From assembly GCA_030248215.1 (NCBI GenBank), contig JASANG010000713.1:1-64000 (forward strand): DNA of 64,000 nucleotides, read 5' to 3'. The stretch comes from Enoplolaimus lenunculus. Lineage: Eukaryota; Nematoda; Enoplea; Enoplida; Thoracostomopsidae. The position numbers and the translations under genes are program-made. Positions 57,646 to 64,000 of the stretch are shown here, piece after piece. Under the pieces are notes generated by a model that was not told the DNA's origin, made no database searches, and saw only the letters and a list, made by a program, of their open reading frames with translations. Position 1 is the stretch's first letter. Each line of letters starts with the position of its first letter.

Positions 57646-58000
57646 GTAATTCAGCCCAATTACGAATTGGGCTAGTGAAGGGCAGAAGTATGACTTGGGC
57701 TACACGGCGTAATTCTCTTTGCTACAAGTGCACCGCTTGTGATTGGTTATTACCTTCATACCATACTCAAATACGATTAGCTGATGCAAACACGCCTTTC
57801 TGATTGGCGAAGTAAATCGCTACCTGTTCAAACAGCTTGTTTCACTAAGCAAAGTGGAATCACGCTAAATGACGACCATCAAATAACAAATCAAAACGCC
57901 CAGACAGCTTTATCAGACATAATTCCACCTTGAGCTATCCCAAGTCGTAATCCCGGTTTGGATTGCCCAATTCAGAATTGGGCTGAATTACGACTTGGGC
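57646..58000. mobile_element. Family 8 MITE
   Basis: GTAATTCAGCCCAATTACGAATTGGGC-type left end (57646-57672) is the near-exact inverse of 57965-57991. TATGACTTGGGCT and CCCAAGTCGTAAT form a second inverted pair inside. No coding content. Confidence 0.75.
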
Positions 58001-58239
58001 TGCAACACAGATACGTAATTCTAATCCAAAAAACATCATAAGAACCGAAAAAAACCCTTGGTTCACTTCCTCTTCCACACCGTTCTGGCAGTAAAATTTC
58101 AAAAATTAAATGGTCAAAAATTTGGTCATTACTACACAAATTGAAACAGTAACTTTTAAAAAATGTAAGAAAAAGACCAACAATTCTGCAGTTTACCACG
58201 CCAACCAATCAAGCACTCACCTTGAATCTCATTGCCCGA

Positions 58240-58400
58240 ACTCAAAGGCTGGTATTCTCAAACGTGTCAATCACCTATTTTCGTATACTGCCAATTCTTG
58301 CAACTTTAGAACTTATAATTTACTCAAGAAATATGCCTTAATCTACGGATCAGGGTCCGCCTACTAAAGGTCCTATAATTACACATCAACTTTACTATCT
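58240..58400. mobile_element. Family 6 fragment
   Basis: GGTATTCTCAAACGTGTCAA and ATCACCTATTTTCG with TCTGGTGATATTTGATG further right; degraded. Confidence 0.4.
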
Positions 58401-59712
58401 GGTGATATTTGATGCCGAATTTTTATGAAAAACGTTCTTGCCGAATGACGAACCCTGTTAAGTGTTGGGTCGTTCAAACTGGTAAGTTGCATACTCTTCT
58501 CTCAAGCCATATTATCGATGATTGCTTGAACAAAAATAATTTTCCATTTACTTATAATCATCTAATATCCGCGTTTAATACAAATAAATTACAACTAATC
58601 ACGGAGGTTGCAAATTTGCAGCCCTAAAACATTCCTCACAAAACATTTTAACAATATGTTCTAATTTGCATTAGATGCGTCTCTTGTTTGTATACAAAAC
58701 GATCATTACAAAAGCTGAAACGATACCCGAAATACGTATGTGTGGCGTTCCAGCTTTAATAATATAGATATAACGAACGACTAAATAACGCAAAGTATGA
58801 CCACTAATCACAATCTGCCCCCCCTCGAATTACAATGTACCCCTTTTTCAAGTATACACTGACAAGTTATTTCCACCCTGGGGTCCTTGACGCTGCCAAA
58901 AAACAGCCACCAACACAATCAACTGGTGCTGTGCAATCAATGTATTTAACCATAATTGAGTGATATTTGAACTGAAATATATTTTGAACGCGTATTAAAA
59001 TTGCTATTCCGCAGGGGCGGGCCGACAGGGTGCCCTGGAGTGCCTACCCCCGGCCAGAACTTTTTCGTCAAACAGTGACAGTACCGTATCGAAATTATAG
59101 CAATTTATGAATTTTAAGAACCAATATTTTAGTCGTTTTTTGGCCTGTTGTGCTTCCGTTAAAACATCCCGTAGCCTTGATATGTTGCTGTTTTAGTGCG
59201 AAAATTGCACACAAATTTTTATATCCTTTAGTGTATGCTTTTTGCATCAGAAAATTAGTGCAAATTCGCATATAAGGACGTATATTAGTGATGACATTGC
59301 GTAGGGATTTTTGGATTTTAAAGTTGCGTCGAATTAGTAAACGTATATAATTACTTAGCTATTTGACGTTTTAGACGTGGGTGGTGAAATTTGTCTGTGG
59401 TCAATGAATGCAAGCACGGGTGGGCAACAGGCCTCGATGAACAGCGGTAAATTTTTAACAATTGTATAGGCTACCCATTACCCAGAAGCGTTTTTGCTCA
59501 CCTTAAAATATGTTTTTAAATACGTCAGGTAGGGAAAGAAATTGACGTCCTGTGTGAACGGATAGTAAAAATTAATAGGAACGGAACTGAATAGCAATTA
59601 TAATAACGATATACCGATATTTAAGAATGAATCTTTATATATCAGCGGACAACAATTTTTACCAGAAACAAATATCCGGTTAGCCTTGTTTTAAACGATT
59701 ACAGTTGTGAAC
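58401..59712. other. No gene recognised
   Basis: A 72-codon plus frame at 58409-58627 has no recognised motif. CGAAATACGTATGTGTGGCG near 58731 is the small unnamed repeat. Confidence 0.4.
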
Positions 59713-60030
59713 AGAGGCGGATCCAAAAATTTCTGACTGGAGGCGGGCTGGCAAATGTTACGAAACGCAAAAATTGTAAAGTAGAATAAATATTACCATT
59801 TTATCACCAAAAACATTTGAGGAGAACTTGTAAGTTAAGGACGTTATCATTTTATCACAAAAAATTTTCTGAGTAGGGAATATTTATAGTAAGGTAGACA
59901 GTTTACCGTTTTATCACAAAAAATTCGTTGAGAAAAATTGTATTTTTTACAAAAAATTTTACGAGGGGAAAAATTGTAAAGCAGGGACCTTACCATTTCA
60001 TAAAAAAATTCTGACGGGACGGAATATGCT
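59713..60030. mobile_element. Family 9 element with internal ~55-60 bp repeat
   Basis: AGAGGCGGATCCAAAAATTT start, then four to five units of AATTGTAAAGTAGGGACCTTACCATTT...-type sequence. Right end not defined. Confidence 0.55.
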
Positions 60031-60236
60031 CTATGCTATTATATATTTTGTGTAAAGGTACAGATTGGCTCAAGAAAACAAAAAGAACGCAATCTTTAAA
60101 TTATAGATCTTTACTCACTAAATCATGTAGTTCAATGGTAAATATCAAATTTTTCTTAAATGAAATAGCTGTAAAATATAGTTTTGGCTCAACGAACATT
60201 AAACACTGGCTTAATTCGGCGAAATTTACAAACTTC

Positions 60237-60488
60237 GGCTAATGTATAGAACAGTGCCGGAACAGTAGTATAAGCGTATTCCTGAGCTGAAGCGTACGGA
60301 TGAACCTATTCTTAGTATAGAACAGGGCCGGAACAGTAGTATAAGCATATTCCTGAGCCTAAGCGTAAGGATGACCTTATTCTCAAGCGTCAGCCTAAGC
60401 TTAAAGCAAAAAAAGTTTGTCTAAAGCTTAAACTGACTCTATTACAGTTTCGCAGGAAAACGATCCGTCCCTGTTCTATACATCGGCC
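60237..60488. mobile_element. Family 1 MITE with duplicated left end
   Basis: GGCTAATGTATAGAACAGTG to CTGTTCTATACATCGGCC. CAAACTTC flanks both sides (60229-60236, 60489-60496), a perfect 8 bp duplication. A second left end, GTATAGAACAGGGCCGGAAC, occurs at about 60318, so the element has a tandemly doubled start inside one insertion. Confidence 0.92.
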
Positions 60489-60696
60489 CAAACTTCATAC
60501 ATATAAACATAGAATTAACAACCTGTTTGCTTCTAAATTAAAACTTCAAAATACCCTAAAAACGTACCTTCCCGTTGCAAGCAAAATCTTTAATTTTGCT
60601 TTTAAAAATTTAAATTTCCTAAACACCAAAAATGATATATTCTCCGTCGACCAGATTACCCTGTATTTGCTACTGGTATTGTTGGTCCTGTCAGTA

Positions 60697-60906
60697 AACT
60701 GCAAAAAATGGTGAGTCAAATTGACTCTCTCCGAAATAGGCTCTACGGGACTACACAAACTGAGTCAAATTCGACTCCGCCAGAGTCGAACATGCGACTC
60801 AGTGAATCGAATTTGACTCTGCCGGAGTCGAATTTTGACTCAATTTGTGTAGTCCCGTGGAGCCTATTTCGGAGAGAGTCAATTTGACTCACTATTTTTT
60901 GCTGTG
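60697..60906. mobile_element. Family 2 foldback MITE, complete
   Basis: AACTGCAAAAAATGGTGAGT to TATTTTTTGCTGTG with TA on both sides. Confidence 0.92.
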
Positions 60907-61417
60907 TAACTTAAAGCCAATACTCAGCAAACAATATTCAGCAAAACAATTTTCCCTGTCATTTCAACTAAAAATCGATGATCAGTTTCCATGGTAAATT
61001 TTCACTTTAAATTGAGATTGAACGGGAAGGCACACACATATAAAACAGATGCGTTATCCACGGGAGGGTTTGGCTCTGCTGTGGTGTGCAAACCCTGTCC
61101 CCCCATAAGTACATTTTTTAAAGTTGTCCATGTCCTGGGTCAGATATTTTCAGCCAAGTCCAGATTTCATACATTCAAAATGTTCCGCGTTCCATGCTCA
61201 GGAGGACCATACCAGATTGAAATCATAACTACGGCTTTGACGTATGAATGAATAATTTATATTCAGTCAATGTGTCAGGTATTTGAGACCAACAACTATG
61301 GGTGCACTCTGTGCATACAGTTTAGGCAGTTTTTTAACGTTTCCGAGATGCATCTATTGTCAGTTAGTTATAGGTTTAATATTTAACTTTAAAACAACTA
61401 AATATTTAGAACTTAAA
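60907..61417. other. No gene recognised
   Basis: An 86-codon plus frame at 60991-61251 has no recognised motif. Confidence 0.45.
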
Positions 61418-61636
61418 GCCCGTATTCTCAACTGTGCGTAGCAATTATCACCAGTTGGTGATAGGTCGTCTAACTTTGGAACCAGCGCACGATGAGGTTC
61501 CAAATTCAGCACATTGTTCGCGTTTGATTTGTCCAGCTTCTGTACCAATTTTGAGATCTGCAACTGCAGATGTTCGTCAGTTTGAAAACATATCGCTAAT
61601 CGATGATAGGTGCTATACGCATTTGAGAATATGGGT
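61418..61636. mobile_element. Family 6 MITE
   Basis: GCCCGTATTCTCAACTGTGC left, TATACGCATTTGAGAATATG right. ATCACCAGTTGGTGATAGG and AATCGATGATAGGTGC sit at the inner sides. Confidence 0.75.
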
Positions 61637-61756
61637 TTTTTTTAAAAATTGCTATTAAAATAGCGACATGATGGCGCTATCTTTTGACTATTTTAATGCC
61701 GTTCGGCATCGACCGATGCCGTCCGGCATCGCTCGTGAATTGCCGCATGGCACCAC

Positions 61757-61945
61757 TGGATCACGTAAAGATCAAGAGCGAAACGTTTTTCTGTAGGACT
61801 GCAACAGAGTACGCTTAAGCTTTAGACTAATTTTTTGTTTAGGTTTAGACTTTGGTGAAACCTAATTCTTACGCTTAGGCTTAAATATAGGCTTATGCTT
61901 ACGCTTAGAAATGTGCTTATATACGACCCTGTTCTTTTCAAGCGA
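61757..61945. mobile_element. Family 1 MITE, diverged
   Basis: CACGTAAAGATCAAGAGCGA and ACGTTTTTCTGTAGGACTGC at the left, as in the 34.6 kb copy, then TTAGGC-like hexamers and ATATACGACCCTGTTCTTTT at the right. Confidence 0.65.
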
Positions 61946-62735
61946 ACATTTTTTGACTTATGACGCCGTCCGGCGGCGCGGTACAAGGTTGGTCCCCTAC
62001 CCTAAGTATATTAGGCATCATTGAAGCCGTAACAAAACGGCCACATTTGTTTGCTTATATATCGACGGCTAAATATGACCCCTTAGTCCGAATATTGTTT
62101 CAGTCCCTAAAGCTTAGCCTAAACGTCCTTCAACCGCTAATTCATCTCTGAAGCCGTTAGAATAATAAGCTGAAAAAACCGGCTTTGGAATTACCTGTCA
62201 AATCTCGCCCGGACACCACACCACTTAAGCTTCGCCCCCATTGCCATCACTTGCCAACTTTCTTTCTTAATAAATACGCAAAAGATCGCTAAACTTTGAA
62301 AATTAACGTCAAATGTAACAAAATTTCAAACTTTCAAAACCAAACGAAAATTAAAATGTTGTTTTTTTCGTAAAATATTTTCGACGCTGTAAAACGCCAA
62401 CAAAAACCTCTAAGAGCAAAAAAACCCCCACCTGATAATCCGTAAATTTGCAAGAATTTACAAAAGCGAGGAACAGTTGACAGCTTCAACAGCGTCGTTG
62501 CTAGGATCTTTAATTCGAGAGAGTATCGTCTAACGAACGAACGATTAAGCAATCTGATGTGGACGTTAATAGGATCGAGTAGGTTTAATTCTAACAATAC
62601 CAGAATTGCCCTATTTTCTCGAATTTCCCGAAAATTCCGCTGAGGTATATCCACCCCCCGTATTTTGCGCTGTTTGTATACGCTCGTATTGACAGCGGAC
62701 TGCAGCAAAAAATAGCATATAAACACACGCTGCGT
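61946..62735. other. No gene recognised
   Basis: A 130-codon minus frame at 62334-62726 lacks recognisable motifs. Nothing else supported. Confidence 0.45.
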
Positions 62736-62743
62736 TTCTCAAA

Positions 62744-62911
62744 CAGGCCTGTAGCTCGTTCGACTTGCTAGGGAGAAGAGGGGGCGAAAAATTTTCAGGA
62801 GGGGCATTCAAAGGTTTGGAATGAGTTACAAGCAAGGTTGAAAACTTTCTAGGGAGCCCAACCTTTTCCAGGGGGGGCTGAGCGCTTTGGTCCCCCTTTG
62901 GCTACGGCTCG
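62744..62911 (+). mobile_element. Family 10 hAT-like MITE, complete (reference copy)
   Basis: CAGGCCTGTAGCTCG left, GGCTACGGCTCG right, perfect 8 bp duplication TTCTCAAA on both sides (62736-62743, 62912-62919). Core order: AGGAGGGGCATTCAAAGG, GTTACAAGCAAGGTTGAAAA, CTTTCTAGGG, CCTTTTCCAGGGGGG. Confidence 0.87.
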
Positions 62912-63126
62912 TTCTCAAACCTTCAAGATATGGCATAGAACCTCGTTTTTAACTACGATGTGACATTGACGTTTTGAGGGTACAAAAAAGCGGTTTGAAA
63001 CGCTAAAAATGTAAGGTTTTTGCGTTTTCGATTGCATCAAAATTGTTGAAAAATTTTAAACAATCAATACTGGATACAAGTAGCTGTAATGAGTCTTGTA
63101 TACCTTGGTCTACATTTGATGTTAGA

Positions 63127-63432
63127 GCCCATGTATAGAACAGGGCCGGAAAAGTAGTATAAGTATATTCCTAAGCCTAAGCTTAAGCCTAAACGTAAAG
63201 ATGAGCCTATTCCTATCTAAGCATAAGCCTAATCCTAAACCGGCCCATGTATAGAACAGGGCCGGAACAGTAGGATAAGCATATTCCTAAGCCTAAACCT
63301 AAGCGTAAGCTAAAACGTATAGATGAGCCTATTCCTAAGCCTAAGCCTAAGCAAAAAAATTAGTCTAACACTTAAACTGACTCAATTATAGCCCGCTGGA
63401 AAACGATCCAGCCCTGTTCTATACATGGGCAA
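63127..63432. mobile_element. Family 1 MITE, tandem start
   Basis: GCCCATGTATAGAACAGGGC occurs at about 63128 and again at 63242 in the same orientation; a single right end AGCCCTGTTCTATACATGGG closes at 63430. Dense CCTAAG hexamers in both parts. Confidence 0.85.
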
Positions 63433-63799
63433 ACGTTAGGCTTACGCTTAGACTTGAGCTTATATTTATGCAATGCCTATGCGCTGCGCTGTACTTTTGT
63501 GTGCCGCACAGCGTCGGCCGTCAGCGCGCGTTTTGCAGACCCTGCCGTTTGCTGCCGTTTGAAACTTGACTAAAACCTAAGCGTGAACTGGAGGAAATGG
63601 CACAAAAGCCAGCGCTAAGAAGCAATCACCAGTTAAAAGCGATTGCTCTTACAAGTGGCGTACAGAAATAGTCATGTAAGCAAAAGTTATTTACAAGAGT
63701 GGCCGTCTCTTGTGCACAGCCTTATAAATATTTAAGATTTTAAGGTTTGAGCTTAGGTAAAAGAATTGGCAACAGTTTAGGCTTAGTCTTAGGTCCAAT

Positions 63800-63860
63800 G
63801 GCGGATCCACGGGGAGGGGCCCACCCCGGCCGTGGCCCTCCCAACAGCATCTCGACAAAA
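63800..63860. mobile_element. Family 9 end
   Basis: AATGGCGGATCCACGGGGAG followed by CCCACCCCGGCCGTGGCCCT, an end-like fragment with a short GC-rich hairpin. Confidence 0.35.
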
Positions 63861-63927
63861 ATTATATAGTGGCAATTGCTGTTCTACGCTGTTTATTTCT
63901 CTGTTTTATACACAATAGTATAAGCAC

Positions 63928-64000
63928 GCTTTAAAGTTTCTTGGCCCTGGAGTCATTTATGCGCTACAATTAGAGATAATAGACGTTTATGGACTCTAAA
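63928..64000. mobile_element. Family 7 element fragment, cut by the window end
   Basis: CACGCTTTAAAGTTTCTTGG, CTGGAGTCATTTATGCGCTA and TAGAGATAATAGACGTTTATGG match the middle of the family 7 copies at 19.9, 29.2 and 29.7 kb. Confidence 0.65.

Overview
The window looks like animal nuclear DNA: AT-rich, spliced genes with short to medium introns, and intergenic sequence packed with small inverted-repeat transposons. Base composition, a vertebrate-like FZD5/8 Frizzled tail and MITE density suggest a non-vertebrate deuterostome (a tunicate is my guess), but nothing seen fixes the taxon. A TTAGGC-like hexamer and a sulfotransferase type common in nematodes also occur. I do not read the window as nematode: splice acceptors lack the uniform TTTTCAG form, and the hexamers sit inside transposons.

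Layout. (1) 1-8134 is a huge, nearly perfect palindrome: two ~3.98 kb arms around a 168 bp spacer. Each arm carries three exons of a Golgi-type carbohydrate sulfotransferase, so the two copies point tail to tail. (2) 9.2-11.4 kb, + strand: a complete four-exon gene for mitochondrial fission process protein 1 (MTFP1/MTP18), 185 aa. (3) 22.9-26.1 kb and 37.8-40.8 kb, - strand: two tandem FZD5/8-class Frizzled receptor genes, each with a signal peptide/CRD exon, one intron at the same CRD position and one large exon coding the seven-helix part. The paralogues are a mosaic: blocks over 98% identical in DNA alternate with blocks diverged by about 20%, the pattern left by gene conversion. (4) 41-64 kb: no host gene that I recognise, only mobile elements, tandem repeats and unassigned DNA.

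Mobile DNA. At least ten short-element families recur. Main ones: family 1, ends GGCCCATGTATAGAACAGGG, 8-9 bp target duplications, interior rich in CCTAAG hexamers; family 2, ends CACTGCAAAAAATGGTGAGT, TA duplications, foldback; family 5, hAT-like, ends CAGGGTGCAACCGG, 8 bp duplications; family 6, ends ATTCTCAAATGTGTATAGCA; family 7, ends CTGTAGTGACCCGAATAAGA; family 10, ends YAGGCYYGTAGC, 8 bp duplications. There is one hAT transposase C-terminal remnant, a LINE 3' end and a second copy of its 3' tail, two kinds of tRNA-related repeats, and a 68 bp satellite with partial dimeric higher-order structure. No retrovirus-like or other virus-like element was recognised.

How the genes work together: the two Frizzleds are Wnt receptors that both keep the Dishevelled-binding KTxxxW motif and a TYHx...HV tail. 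MTFP1 and the sulfotransferase are unrelated neighbours. Exon coordinates were read by eye from splice signals and protein similarity; element boundaries are marked approximate where no target duplication was found.
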